A stretch of 64,000 nt of DNA from JBBROS01 sp965213855 (GTDB lineage: Bacteria > Pseudomonadota > Alphaproteobacteria > Acetobacterales > Acetobacteraceae): positions 930,001-994,000 of the forward strand of contig CBDCAA010000008.1 of NCBI GenBank assembly GCA_965213855.1, read 5' to 3'. Below are positions 20,269 through 28,475 of this stretch, piece by piece. Position 1 is the first letter of the stretch; each line of letters starts with the position of its first letter. The notes under the pieces were generated by a model, which saw only the letters and a list, made by a program, of their open reading frames with translations, did not search any database and was not told the DNA's origin. A program made the translations under genes and the position numbers.

Positions 20269-20799
20269 TCAGACCTTTTCGACCTGGCTGTATTCCAGTT
20301 CCACCGGGGTCGACCGGCCGAAGATCGACACGCTGACCTTCAAGCGCCCCTTCTCCTCGTCCACGTCTTCGACCGTCCCGTTGAAGCTCGTGAACGGCCC
20401 ATCGGCCACCCGCACCTGCTCGCCGATCTCGAACAGCACCGCCGGCCGAGCCCGCTCGACCCCTTCGGCGCTCTGCTTGATGATCCGCTCGGCCTCGGCG
20501 GCACTGATCGGCGTCGGCCGCGTCTTGCTGCCCAAGAACCCGGTCACCTTCGGCGTGTCCTTGATCAGGTGCCACGTCTGGTCGGTCATCTCCATGTTCA
20601 CGAGCACGTAACCCGGGAAGAACTTCCGCTCGGCATTGACCTTCTGACCCCGCCGCACCTCGACCACCTCCTCGGCCGGCACGAGCACGTCGTCGACCAG
20701 GTCCGCCAACCCCTGCTGCGCGGCCTGTTCCTTGACCTGCTGCGCGATCTTCTTCTCGAACCCCGAATAGACGTGGACGACATACCACCGCTTCGCCAT
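20269..20799 (-). CDS. nusG: transcription elongation/antitermination factor NusG
   Basis: A 176-residue NusG: the N-terminal NGN domain (KRWYVVHVYSGFEKKIA, FFPGYVLVNMEMTD, then PKVTGFLG) binds the RNA polymerase clamp, and the C-terminal KOW domain (FEIGEQVRVADGPFTSFNGTVEDVD) binds Rho or NusE. It follows secE in the usual order. Unusually, the ribosomal genes rplK-rplA, which normally come next, are absent: the next gene is convergent ugd. Confidence 0.97.
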   Translation of the reverse strand: MAKRWYVVHVYSGFEKKIAQQVKEQAAQQGLADLVDDVLVPAEEVVEVRRGQKVNAERKFFPGYVLVNMEMTDQTWHLIKDTPKVTGFLGSKTRPTPISAAEAERIIKQSAEGVERARPAVLFEIGEQVRVADGPFTSFNGTVEDVDEEKGRLKVSVSIFGRSTPVELEYSQVEKV

Positions 20800-20808
20800 C
20801 GATAACCC

Positions 20809-21006
20809 CTAACCGCCGACGCCGAACAGCGCCCGCACACCAACGCCGATCGCCTGGTCGGCGACGAAGAAGAACGCCGCAGCAAGCCCCGACAGGACAA
20901 AGACCAGCCCCGTCGTGATCATCGTCTCCTTGCGGGACGGCCACGTCACCTTGCTTACCTCGGTCCGCACCTCACGGACGAACCTCGCCGGACTCACCGC
21001 CATCAC
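20809..21006 (-). CDS. secE: preprotein translocase subunit SecE
   Basis: A 65-residue single-TM SecE, an essential part of the SecYEG channel. The amphipathic motif is VREVRTEVSKVTWPSRKET, followed by one transmembrane helix. This is the short alphaproteobacterial form. It lies between tRNA-Trp and nusG, 9 bp upstream of nusG, and is likely co-transcribed with both. Confidence 0.96.
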   Translation of the reverse strand: MMAVSPARFVREVRTEVSKVTWPSRKETMITTGLVFVLSGLAAAFFFVADQAIGVGVRALFGVGG

Positions 21007-21069
21007 TCAACCTACTTTCATCGATTCTGATCGAGATCGCCCACACCGGGGCCTGCCTCAGGTCCGCCC

Positions 21070-21146
21070 TGGCAGGGGTGGAGGGTCTCGAACCCCCAAC
21101 CTCCGGTTTTGGAGACCGGCGCTCTAGCCAATTGAGCTACACCCCT
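21070..21146 (-). tRNA. trnW: tRNA-Trp (CCA)
   Basis: A 77-nt cloverleaf on the minus strand with acceptor AGGGGTG/CACCCCT, D-arm GCTCAATTGGCTAGAGC, anticodon loop TCTCCAAAA with CCA anticodon, T-arm GGGGTTCGAGACCCTC region, and an encoded 3' CCA. It sits directly upstream of secE-nusG, the classic position of tRNA-Trp. Confidence 0.96.
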
Positions 21147-21328
21147 ACAGTCCGTCCGCCCGGCGCCCCTGTGTGCCCCGGCCCAGCCAATGCGCACAAC
21201 CCGGGGTGTCGTACTGCAGGCTGCAGTTGCGCGAGCGCGCTAAAGACGGTGCGACGCCCACCTTGTCAAGTCCGGCTTGTCAGGACCGCGCCTCCCGCAT
21301 CGCAGCAATTCGGCCTATATCCGCGCCG

Positions 21329-22486
21329 ATGACGACCCGTCGCCTCGTTCCGCTCACCGCCGGGCAGCGCCCCGGCTCAGGCCGGCCGCAGCCGCTGCCC
21401 GGTGGCCGCCGCTGGAGCGGCGCCGCCTCGCTGCTGATCCATGTCTTGCTGCTGGCCGCCTTCCTGCTCTTCGCGCGCCGGCCTGAGCAGGACGACCAGT
21501 CCCCCGCACCCTCGTTTGAAGTGCTGTTCGACACCCCGGACGGTCACACGCCCCCACCCGGCCGCCCGGATGCCCCCTCCACCCCGGCCGGCGGCGCGGC
21601 GGCGCCGGCCGTCCCTGCGCCCCTGCCGGCACCGCCCCTGCCCGATGCCGTGCCGGGCCCGGACACGCCGGCGCCCATGGCCCCACCCAGCCCCGACGCC
21701 CCCACGGCACCCCAGACCCCGGCGCCCGTCGCCATACCCCCCGCACCGTCCGAAACCGTTCCGCCCCCACCTGCCGAGATCCCCGCCCCCGCAGCGCCAA
21801 CTGCCCCGCCAGCGGCGCCGCCTGCGCCCGATGCGGCGCAGCCCGTCGTGCCAGAGTCCACGCCAACCCCGAGTAGCCCCGCCCAGGTCAACCTGGCACC
21901 GCCCACCAGCACGCCTCCGCGCCCCCTCGTGCCCGACCTCGTGCTCCCCGCACCGCCACCGCCGTTGCCGCCGGTTCCCCCGCGCCCCCCGCGGCCCCGC
22001 GCCGTCCCATCCCAGCCGTCACAGGCGGGAACGCTCGGCAACCCCATGGACCTCAGCTTCGGCCCCTCGACCGATCGCGGACCCGCCGCGCGTGTCGGCG
22101 CACCCCGCGGCAGCGTCGCGTCCCGCTCGCTCGATCTCTCGCCCGGCGCGCCCCGCGGCCCCAATCGCGCCGATGCGTTTTTCGACGCCCGCGCCGCCCG
22201 CCTGGGCGCCGACTGGGAGGAGGCCCTCAAGAGTTATTGGCTGCGCCACCGCTACTACCCGGAGCAGGCGCGGGACAATGGCGAGGATGGTTCGGTCAAC
22301 CTCGAACTCACCGTCGACAGCACCGGACGGGTCAAGGCTGCCGTCCTGAAAAGCCGGTCCGGCTCGCAGTTCATCGACATGGCCGCCATCGGCACATGGC
22401 GCAACGCGCAACTGCCTCCGCTGCCGCCTGAACTCGCGCCCAGCTACACGTTCAGCATCACGATCAACTACATTCTGCTGCGTTGA
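21329..22486 (+). CDS. TonB-like energy transducer
   Basis: A 385-residue protein with the TonB architecture: one N-terminal transmembrane helix (LLIHVLLLAAFLLFARR, about residues 34-50), a very long Pro/Ala-rich periplasmic spacer (about 60-250), and a C-terminal domain (about 285-385) with YYPEQARDNGEDGSVNLELTVDSTGRVKAAVLKSRSGS, the YP...A...GxVxVxxxxxxxGxV pattern of TonB. It would couple the proton-motive force via ExbBD to outer-membrane receptors. exbB/exbD are not nearby. It starts at ATG 21329 between two tRNA genes. Confidence 0.88.
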   Translation: MTTRRLVPLTAGQRPGSGRPQPLPGGRRWSGAASLLIHVLLLAAFLLFARRPEQDDQSPAPSFEVLFDTPDGHTPPPGRPDAPSTPAGGAAAPAVPAPLPAPPLPDAVPGPDTPAPMAPPSPDAPTAPQTPAPVAIPPAPSETVPPPPAEIPAPAAPTAPPAAPPAPDAAQPVVPESTPTPSSPAQVNLAPPTSTPPRPLVPDLVLPAPPPPLPPVPPRPPRPRAVPSQPSQAGTLGNPMDLSFGPSTDRGPAARVGAPRGSVASRSLDLSPGAPRGPNRADAFFDARAARLGADWEEALKSYWLRHRYYPEQARDNGEDGSVNLELTVDSTGRVKAAVLKSRSGSQFIDMAAIGTWRNAQLPPLPPELAPSYTFSITINYILLR

Positions 22487-22507
22487 CGGATCAACGGCCT
22501 GGCCGGC

Positions 22508-22581
22508 TGGAGCGGGCGAAGGGAATCGAACCCTCGTCAGAAGCTTGGAAGGCTACCGCATTACCACTATGCTACGCCCGC
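22508..22581 (-). tRNA. trnG: tRNA-Gly (UCC)
   Basis: A 74-nt cloverleaf on the minus strand: acceptor GCGGGCG/CGCCCGC, D-arm TAGCATAGTGGTAATGC, anticodon loop CTTCCAA with TCC, T-arm GAGGGTTCGATTCCCTT and an encoded terminal CCA. It follows the merR-like gene. Confidence 0.96.
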
Positions 22582-22645
22582 GCGCGCTCGTTCTACCGCA
22601 TCAAGTCGGCACTCCGCAATCACGCGCAGCGCGTCGGTGATCTCC

Positions 22646-23203
22646 CTACGGCAGCAGGCGCCGCAACGCCGTCAACTCGTCAAGCGCATCTGCCAGCAAG
22701 CCGCGCAGCCGCAGCACCTCCGCTGCGGGATCCGGCCCCGCGCGCCCCGGCGGCTCCGGGCTGACGAGCTGCAGGGTCGGCGCCGGCACGGGTTCCGCCC
22801 GCTCCGCCTCGGCCGCTGCACGCTCTGCGGCTGGCGCGGGTGGAATGTCGTCCGACAGTTGCCCGCCGCCCTCCCGCAGAAGCCTTTGCACGCCCTTGAT
22901 CGTGTATCCCTGGATATACAGCAGATCCGAGATGCGCCGCAGCAGCTGGATGTCGTCCGGGCGGTAATAACGCCGCCCGCCGCCGCGCTTGAGCGGTTTC
23001 ACCTGCGGGAACTTGGTCTCCCAAAACCGCAACACATGCTGCGGAATATGCAACTCGTCGGCAACTTCGCTGATGGTCCTGAACGCATTCGGCGCCTTCT
23101 TCGCACGGGACCGAAGCGGATCGGCACCCGCCTCCGCCGGCCCGTCGGCGCCCCGCTCCCCCTCGGGACCACCGGGCGGCACCATCTCAGGCGATCCGCT
23201 CAT
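22646..23203 (-). CDS. MerR-family transcriptional regulator
   Basis: A 185-residue regulator with a MerR winged-helix domain (about residues 40-110: FRTISEVADELHIPQHVLRFWETKFPQVKPLKRGGGRRYYRPDDIQLL) preceded by a Gly/Pro-rich head and followed by a Leu/Ala-rich helix that probably dimerises. It lacks metal-binding cysteines. This MerR-type gene typically lies right after ihfA in alphaproteobacteria; here its ATG overlaps the ihfA stop (ATGA). Its target is unknown. Confidence 0.9.
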   Translation of the reverse strand: MSGSPEMVPPGGPEGERGADGPAEAGADPLRSRAKKAPNAFRTISEVADELHIPQHVLRFWETKFPQVKPLKRGGGRRYYRPDDIQLLRRISDLLYIQGYTIKGVQRLLREGGGQLSDDIPPAPAAERAAAEAERAEPVPAPTLQLVSPEPPGRAGPDPAAEVLRLRGLLADALDELTALRRLLP

Positions 23204-23511
23204 ACGTCATCCGTCGCCGGGATGGCGGTGCCGTTCACGTGCGCCTTCAGCACCTGGCTTGGCCGAAACGTCAGCACACGCCGTGGCAGGATCGGAACCT
23301 CAACCCCGGTTTTCGGGTTCCGTCCGATCCTCCGCCCCTTCTGCCGAACAGAGAACGTCCCGAACCCGCTGACTTTGACCGATTCCCCCGCCTCGAGCGC
23401 TGCCGACATCCGCTCGAGCACCGTCTCGAGCAACTCCGCCGAATCGTTGCGCGACAGCCCGACCTGGGCATAAATCGTTTCGGCCAGTTGCGCCCGCGTC
23501 ACCGTCGTCAT
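23200..23511 (-). CDS. ihfA: integration host factor subunit alpha
   Basis: A 103-residue HU/IHF-family DNA-bending protein. It shows TVTRAQLAETIYAQVGLSRNDSAELLETVLE, the beta-arm region KVSGFGTFSVRQKGRRIGRNPKTG and RRVLTFRPSQVLK. The Pro-Lys-Thr-Gly segment is that of IHF-alpha rather than HU. ATG 23511 gives the family N-terminus; the GTG 45 nt upstream is not needed. IHF shapes promoters and recombination complexes. It is coupled to the downstream merR by a 4-bp overlap. Confidence 0.95.
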   Translation of the reverse strand: MTTVTRAQLAETIYAQVGLSRNDSAELLETVLERMSAALEAGESVKVSGFGTFSVRQKGRRIGRNPKTGVEVPILPRRVLTFRPSQVLKAHVNGTAIPATDDV

Positions 23512-23634
23512 GGCCCTCACGCTAAGCAGCGGGGTGATGAGGGTCAAGCAAAGCACTTGACCTTAAACAATTTCCCCATCTCTGTGGCGGAACAGCGACA
23601 CCGTGACCGATACGCCCACCCGGACCTCGCACAC

Positions 23635-24594
23635 TTACATCCGCACCAGCGCGGACCCCCATGTCAGCCCGCCGCCCAGCGCTTCCATCAGCACGAGCTG
23701 GCCGGGCCTGATACGCCCGTCGTGCACGGCCTCGGCCAGCGCCAGCGGGACGGAGGCGGCGGACGTATTGGCATGCCGGTCGACCGTCATCACCACACGC
23801 TCCGCCGGCAGGCCAAGCTTCTTGCCCATCGCTTCGATGATGCGCCGGTTCGCCTGGTGCGGCACCAACCAGTCGATGTCACCCTGCTGCAGCCCGTTCG
23901 CGACCAGCGCCTCGTCGACTGCCGCCGCCAGCTTGGCAACGGCGTGCCGGAACACCTCCCGGCCATTCATCACCAGCGTGCCCGGCCGAGCGGGCTGCCC
24001 CACCGCGCCGTCCACATACAAGATGTTGCCCAATGTCCCCAGCGCATGCAGATGCGTCGACAGGATGCCGGGGCCGTCTGGCCGGTCGGTCGCGCGCAGG
24101 AACACCGCCCCGGCCCCGTCCCCGAACAGGACACAGGTCCCGCGGTCGGACCAGTCCAGGATCCGCGAATAGACTTCGCTACCGATGACCAGCACGCCGC
24201 GCACCTGGCCGGCGCGGATCAAGCCGTCCGCGACCGACAGCCCGTAGATGAAGCCGCTGCATGCCGCGGACAGGTCGAATCCGAAGCCCCGGTTGATGCC
24301 CAGCGCCGCCTGCACCCGCACCGCGGTGGCCGGGAATGCCTCGTCCGGCGTCGCGGTCGCCAGGATGATGCAGTCCACCTCGTCGGCCGTCGCACCCGCA
24401 TGCTCCAGCGCCGCCCGGGCGGCCGCCGTCCCCATCATCGCCGCCGTCTCGCCCGCGCCGGCCAGGTGGCGCTGCTTGATCCCGGTCCGCTCTTGGATCC
24501 ACGCGTCGGAGGTGTCGACCGTCAGCGCCAGCTCGTCATTGCTCACGACCCGCGCCGGCAGGTAGCCGCCAACCCCAGCCAGAACCGCCCGCAT
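23635..24594 (-). CDS. fabH: beta-ketoacyl-ACP synthase III
   Basis: A 319-residue FabH that starts fatty acid synthesis by condensing acetyl-CoA with malonyl-ACP. The catalytic triad is visible: Cys112 in DLSAACSGF, His246 in VPHQANRR and Asn276 in RHANTSAAS. It ends with LMEALGGGLTWGSALV. It follows plsX with only 3 bp between the stop and the start, in the common rpmF-plsX-fabH-ihfA order that links membrane lipid synthesis to ribosome supply. Confidence 0.97.
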   Translation of the reverse strand: MRAVLAGVGGYLPARVVSNDELALTVDTSDAWIQERTGIKQRHLAGAGETAAMMGTAAARAALEHAGATADEVDCIILATATPDEAFPATAVRVQAALGINRGFGFDLSAACSGFIYGLSVADGLIRAGQVRGVLVIGSEVYSRILDWSDRGTCVLFGDGAGAVFLRATDRPDGPGILSTHLHALGTLGNILYVDGAVGQPARPGTLVMNGREVFRHAVAKLAAAVDEALVANGLQQGDIDWLVPHQANRRIIEAMGKKLGLPAERVVMTVDRHANTSAASVPLALAEAVHDGRIRPGQLVLMEALGGGLTWGSALVRM

Positions 24595-24597
24595 CGC

Positions 24598-25659
24598 CTA
24601 GACCGCGGTGGCCAGAGACGGCTGGCCCAGCTGCTCGATCTGCGCCAGGCCGAGACGAATCTTCTCGTTGAAGCCGTGCGTCACCATGTCCATCGCGACG
24701 TCCACGGCATGCGCGAACCCCTCCGCGTCGGTGCCGCCGTGGGACTTCACCACGACCCCGTTCAGCCCCAGCATCACCGCCCCGTTGTAGCGCCGCGGAT
24801 CGAGCCATTGCCGCATCCGGTCCAGGCCTGGCCGCACCAGCAGATAGGCCAGCTTGCCCGCCAGGCTGCCCCTGAAGATCTGCCGTAGCAGGTCACCAGA
24901 AAGCTTCAATGCACCCTCGCCCGTCTTCAGCGCGACGTTTCCGGTGAACCCGTCCGTCACCACCACGTCCGTCGTGCCAGCCGTGATGTCGTGGCCCTCG
25001 ACGAACCCGTGGAAGCTCGGTCCGATATGGCTCAGCCGCAGCACGTCGGCGGCCGCCCGCAGCTTCTCGTCGCCCTTCAGCTCCTCAGACCCGACGTTCA
25101 GCAGCCCGATCGACGGCGACGGCAGCCCCAGCACCGTCCGCGCGAACACGTCGCCCATGATCGCGAACTCGACCAGGTTCCGCGCATCGCATTGCAGGTT
25201 GGCGCCCAGGTCGAGCATGACGACGTCGCCCCGCGCGGACGGCCCGATGGCCGCCATTGCCGGCCGATCGATCCCCGGCAGCGTCTTGATCACGATCTTG
25301 GCCAGCGCCAGCAGCGCCCCGGTGTTGCCCGCCGAGACCACGCCCTGCGCCTCCCCGGCTGCCACCGCGTCGATCGCCACCCGCATGGAGGATCCGCGCA
25401 CCCGCAGCGCGGCGGTCGGCTTCATCTCGCTCGGGATCACCGCATCCGCATGGCGCACGACGCACGCCGCGAGCGCCCGCTTGCGCGATGCCAAAAGCGG
25501 CTCCAGCCGCGCCCGGTCACCGACCAGAAGGAACCGCGCGCCCGGGTGCCGCTCGCTCGCGATGGCCAGCCCGTCAACCACCACATCCGGCGCGCGGTCC
25601 CCGCCCATCGCGTCGATCGCCAGGCTGAACACCTCGGCCGCGGAATTTGCCGGCGCCAT
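24598..25659 (-). CDS. plsX: phosphate acyltransferase PlsX
   Basis: A 353-residue PlsX, which converts acyl-ACP to acyl-phosphate for phosphatidic acid synthesis at the membrane surface. Diagnostic parts are SLAIDAMGGDRAPD at the N-terminus, VVSAGNTGALLALAK, DLGANLQCDARNLVEFA, NVGSEELKGDE and VVTDGFTGNVALKTGEG. It starts with ATG 25659. It lies 47 bp after rpmF and immediately before fabH. Confidence 0.97.
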   Translation of the reverse strand: MAPANSAAEVFSLAIDAMGGDRAPDVVVDGLAIASERHPGARFLLVGDRARLEPLLASRKRALAACVVRHADAVIPSEMKPTAALRVRGSSMRVAIDAVAAGEAQGVVSAGNTGALLALAKIVIKTLPGIDRPAMAAIGPSARGDVVMLDLGANLQCDARNLVEFAIMGDVFARTVLGLPSPSIGLLNVGSEELKGDEKLRAAADVLRLSHIGPSFHGFVEGHDITAGTTDVVVTDGFTGNVALKTGEGALKLSGDLLRQIFRGSLAGKLAYLLVRPGLDRMRQWLDPRRYNGAVMLGLNGVVVKSHGGTDAEGFAHAVDVAMDMVTHGFNEKIRLGLAQIEQLGQPSLATAV

Positions 25660-25706
25660 CTCGCCGTGTTCGCCTAAGTCCGTGATCGTGCGGACGATCG
25701 TGCCGT

Positions 25707-25907
25707 TCAGGCCCGGACCACGCCCTTGAGGTGCTCGGCCGCGACGACCTCGCGCCCGTTATAGTGTCCGCAATGGCTGCAGATGTGATGCGGCCGCTTC
25801 AGCTCGCCGCAGTTCGGGCAGTCATTGTGCGCCTCGGTCGGCAGTGCATCGTGCGCACGGCGCATGCCGCGGCGGGACGGGGACGTCTTCTTCTTCGGAA
25901 CAGCCAT
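25707..25907 (-). CDS. rpmF: 50S ribosomal protein L32
   Basis: A 66-residue L32 with VPKKKTSPSRRGMRRAHDAL at the N-terminus and the zinc-binding form CPNC (30-33) and CSHC (43-46). It therefore belongs to the zinc-containing type. It is the usual partner of plsX-fabH. In the 135 bp before it, GGGGCG (25979-25984) and CGCCCC (25998-26003) can pair, possibly a terminator or leader hairpin between the DUF177 gene and rpmF. Confidence 0.97.
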   Translation of the reverse strand: MAVPKKKTSPSRRGMRRAHDALPTEAHNDCPNCGELKRPHHICSHCGHYNGREVVAAEHLKGVVRA

Positions 25908-26042
25908 GGGATCGTGCCCCTCCGGGCAATCGCGGCGGCGCGCATGCTTCTGGCGCCGGCATCTTGATGTGAAAGCAAGGGGCGCCGTCTAGCAGGTCGC
26001 CCCTCCGCCTGCAAGCAACCCTTCACGCGAGGCCGGCCGGCC

Positions 26043-26528
26043 TCAGCTGTCCAATTGCAGCCGATCCAACACCCCGAACGGCCCGGCGTCGTCGTCCGTC
26101 GCAGCCCGGTCCAGCACCGCGTCCACGTGCCGTGGGTACGGATCGAGCGCCAGCGCTAACTGCTCCACCGCCGCCTCGCCCAGATCGATCGTCGACCCGG
26201 CATAGCCGATCTCGTCCAACGACTCCGGGTCCCCGTCATCGGCCTCGCGGCCGGCAGGCACGAAACGGACCGTGAACCGCTCTACGACCCGCTGCTCCAC
26301 CGGCTCGAGCGAGACGACGCATGTCTGCACGACGTCTGCCTCAAGCGCGCCCTCGGCCGTCACGGCCTCGCCATCCCGCCGTAATGCGAATGCGCAGCGC
26401 AACGACCCGACCGCCGGGATGTGCAGCCGGAGCGCCACCCGTGCCCGCTCTTCCTCCCCAGCCTCCACCACGACACGCGGCGGCATCCGGTCTACCGCAA
26501 CCAGTCGCGACAACTCGGGCGCGCTCAT
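26043..26528 (-). CDS. DUF177 (YceD-like) protein
   Basis: A 161-residue acidic protein of the DUF177/YceD family, associated with 23S rRNA and ribosome assembly in bacteria and plastids. The family core is visible as ADVVQTCVVSLEPVEQRVVERFTVRFVP, where a Cys in QTCVVSLEPV lies in the conserved segment, and the acidic region with DLGEAAVEQLALALDPYPRH. It normally precedes rpmF, as here. Its ATG 26528 overlaps the stop of the upstream chaperone gene. Confidence 0.88.
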   Translation of the reverse strand: MSAPELSRLVAVDRMPPRVVVEAGEEERARVALRLHIPAVGSLRCAFALRRDGEAVTAEGALEADVVQTCVVSLEPVEQRVVERFTVRFVPAGREADDGDPESLDEIGYAGSTIDLGEAAVEQLALALDPYPRHVDAVLDRAATDDDAGPFGVLDRLQLDS

Positions 26529-27073
26529 GCCGCCGCCAGCGCCTCGACCGGACGGAACTGCACGGCGCCAGCCACGAACTCGGCCATCGGCACGTCCGCC
26601 AGCGCCGCCCGCTGCTGCCGCATGTATCCCGCGAGTGCGGCCGCAGCCCCGTGCGGCGCCGTTCCGCGCCACACGTTCCGCCCCAGCGCCTCCTCGAGCG
26701 CAACCGCATCGTCGGCGCCCAGCGCCGTCTCGTACGCCTGGGCCCGTCCGTGGAAAGCCTCCCACATCTCCTTCACCCGCTTACCAACCGACATGTCGCC
26801 GACCCCCATCTCGCGCAGGTTGAAGTCCATATCGGCGAACATCGCGTCGAACACCGCCTGCGCCACGGCCGGCCCCGGCTCGGCACCCGTATCCGCCCGC
26901 AACCGGGCGATGATCAGGAACACGTGCACGCCCACCAGGTCGAACCGCCCGTCCAGCGTGTCGGCCACGCCCAGCGCGTTGTAGAACCAAGGGTCGCGCG
27001 CCGCCTGAACGGCACTTGTGTAAAGCGCGAAGCCTGCGCGCTCATGCCGCTTGCGCCGGAACAACCCCAACAT
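26525..27073 (-). CDS. ubiquinol-cytochrome c chaperone (CBP3 family)
   Basis: A 182-residue protein with the Ubiq_cyt_C_chap domain, homologous to yeast Cbp3, needed for cytochrome bc1 assembly. Recognisable parts are ARDPWFYNALGVADTLDGRFDLVGVHVFLIIARLR, AVFDAMFADMDFNLREMGVGDMSVGKRVKEMWEAFHGR and AYETAL. ATG 27073 gives the short MLGLFRRK start used by the family; the 53 upstream residues look non-coding. It diverges from the BamE-like gene, as is usual in alphaproteobacteria. Confidence 0.92.
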   Translation of the reverse strand: MLGLFRRKRHERAGFALYTSAVQAARDPWFYNALGVADTLDGRFDLVGVHVFLIIARLRADTGAEPGPAVAQAVFDAMFADMDFNLREMGVGDMSVGKRVKEMWEAFHGRAQAYETALGADDAVALEEALGRNVWRGTAPHGAAAALAGYMRQQRAALADVPMAEFVAGAVQFRPVEALAAA

Positions 27074-27215
27074 CGCGCCCCCTTGCCCCTCGGGCCATGC
27101 GGTTGAACACCCGCGTGTTGACAACCGGCGGCGTGCATGACACGCCCCGGCCAGACATGGGACCTGGCCTGGCGCGTGCAACTCGTCCGCGACCGGCTTC
27201 GTCCGGAGACGGCCC

Positions 27216-27740
27216 GTGCGCGCTCGGATCACCTTTCATACTCCCTTACGAGTCTCCTGCGCGCTCCTGTTGTGCGGGCTGGCGGCGGCGTGCAGCGTCG
27301 TCGAAACGCCGCGCACCCAGCGCGGCAACCGCATCGATCCGGATCAGCTCAAGGAACTCGTCGTCGGCACGTCGACCAAGGCCGACGTCACCAGCCTGCT
27401 CGGCTCGCCCACCGCGCGCGCCACGTTCGACGAAAGCCGCTGGCTTTATATCAGCGAGACCACCAACATCCGCATCGGCCGAACCCCCGGCGTGCTCGAC
27501 CAGAACGTCGTCGTCATGAATTTCGACGATGGCGGCGTGCTCCGCCGGGTCCAGCAGCTCAATCAGGACAACGGCGTCGACGTCGCGATGTCGGGCCGCT
27601 CCACCCCCTCCCCCGGTAGCGAGGCCAGCTTCCTGCAGCAGCTTCTCGGTAACCTTGGGAAGTACACGAACGTCGCACCGGGTGGTCTGGGCGGCGGCGG
27701 CAGCGGCGGCACCGCCGGCGCGCCTCAAACCGGACTCTAG
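27216..27740 (+). CDS. outer-membrane assembly lipoprotein, BamE/SmpA-like
   Basis: A 174-residue lipoprotein with signal peptide and lipobox LAAAC (Cys26). The BamE/SmpA domain spans about residues 40-115: LKELVVGTSTKADVTSLLGSPTARATFDESRWLYIS matches the family pattern (GxT...V...LGxP......W.Y). BamE supports the BAM complex inserting outer-membrane proteins. The C-terminus is Gly/Ser-rich and disordered. It starts with GTG at 27216, facing away from the bc1 chaperone. Confidence 0.88.
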   Translation: MRARITFHTPLRVSCALLLCGLAAACSVVETPRTQRGNRIDPDQLKELVVGTSTKADVTSLLGSPTARATFDESRWLYISETTNIRIGRTPGVLDQNVVVMNFDDGGVLRRVQQLNQDNGVDVAMSGRSTPSPGSEASFLQQLLGNLGKYTNVAPGGLGGGGSGGTAGAPQTGL

Positions 27741-27925
27741 GTCTCCCCCGCTCACGCGGAGGCGGATGCGCGAGCGCGATCATGGGCCCGACAGCCCGGT
27801 TTGCGCAGGCAATTGAGCCTTTCATCAACATTTCGGAACTCCTTCAGGACTTCAGTCCCGCTTCTCCCCGATCACGGTGGACATAGGCCCATGCCGATGC
27901 GGCGGGCCGAAGCAGGAGTCCGCCG

Positions 27926-28393
27926 ATGCCCGGTGCCAGCACCTCTCGCCTCGCGTTCGCCGTCCAGTCGGGGAGCGGCGCACCCGTAACGGTCCAGCCG
28001 CTCGGCCCGTCCGACCTGCCAACGACGATCGGCTTCGTGCTCTCGCTCGATTGCCGTCGGCGCCGCCCGTTATTCCCAGCCGGCACACCCGCCGCCGCCA
28101 TCCGTGCGCACTACGACCGGATCGACTGGTCCATCACGGCCCTCTTTGGCTGGTTCGTGGCCGGCGCCCTCCGGGGTGTTGCTGAAGCGTCCCTCGCCCG
28201 CGACGGGGATCTCGCGATCCTGCTTCACCCCTGCCTGCGGGGGGATCCCGGCCTGGACCTCCTTTGGCTGTGCGCCGGGCCTCGACGCAAGCGGCCGTTC
28301 GGCCAGCCCAGCGTGCTCCGCGCCGTCCACGGCCGCGGCGGCCGCACCGCAACGCCCATCACAACGCCGCTCCCCCCCGCCCTGCTCCACTGA
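27926..28393 (+). CDS. GNAT-like protein, decaying tandem copy
   Basis: A 155-residue ORF with an AGGAG Shine-Dalgarno 8 nt before ATG. Its middle is clearly homologous to the next gene: FVLSLD, then AAIRAHYDRIDWSITALFGWFVAGALRGVAEA, then DLAILLHPCLRGDPGLDLLWLCA. The segments on either side, about residues 1-40 and the C-terminal 45, no longer match and are Arg/Pro-rich, although both proteins end Leu-Leu-His. This looks like a tandem duplicate that has accumulated compensating frameshifts. It may be a pseudogene that still reads as an ORF. Confidence 0.5.
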   Translation: MPGASTSRLAFAVQSGSGAPVTVQPLGPSDLPTTIGFVLSLDCRRRRPLFPAGTPAAAIRAHYDRIDWSITALFGWFVAGALRGVAEASLARDGDLAILLHPCLRGDPGLDLLWLCAGPRRKRPFGQPSVLRAVHGRGGRTATPITTPLPPALLH

Positions 28394-28475
28394 GTCCGCT
28401 TCGTCCTCCGCTTCCCGCATCACCGTCGGCGCCACCACGCCGCCGCAAGACGCCCACCCAGCACAGGAGACCACC

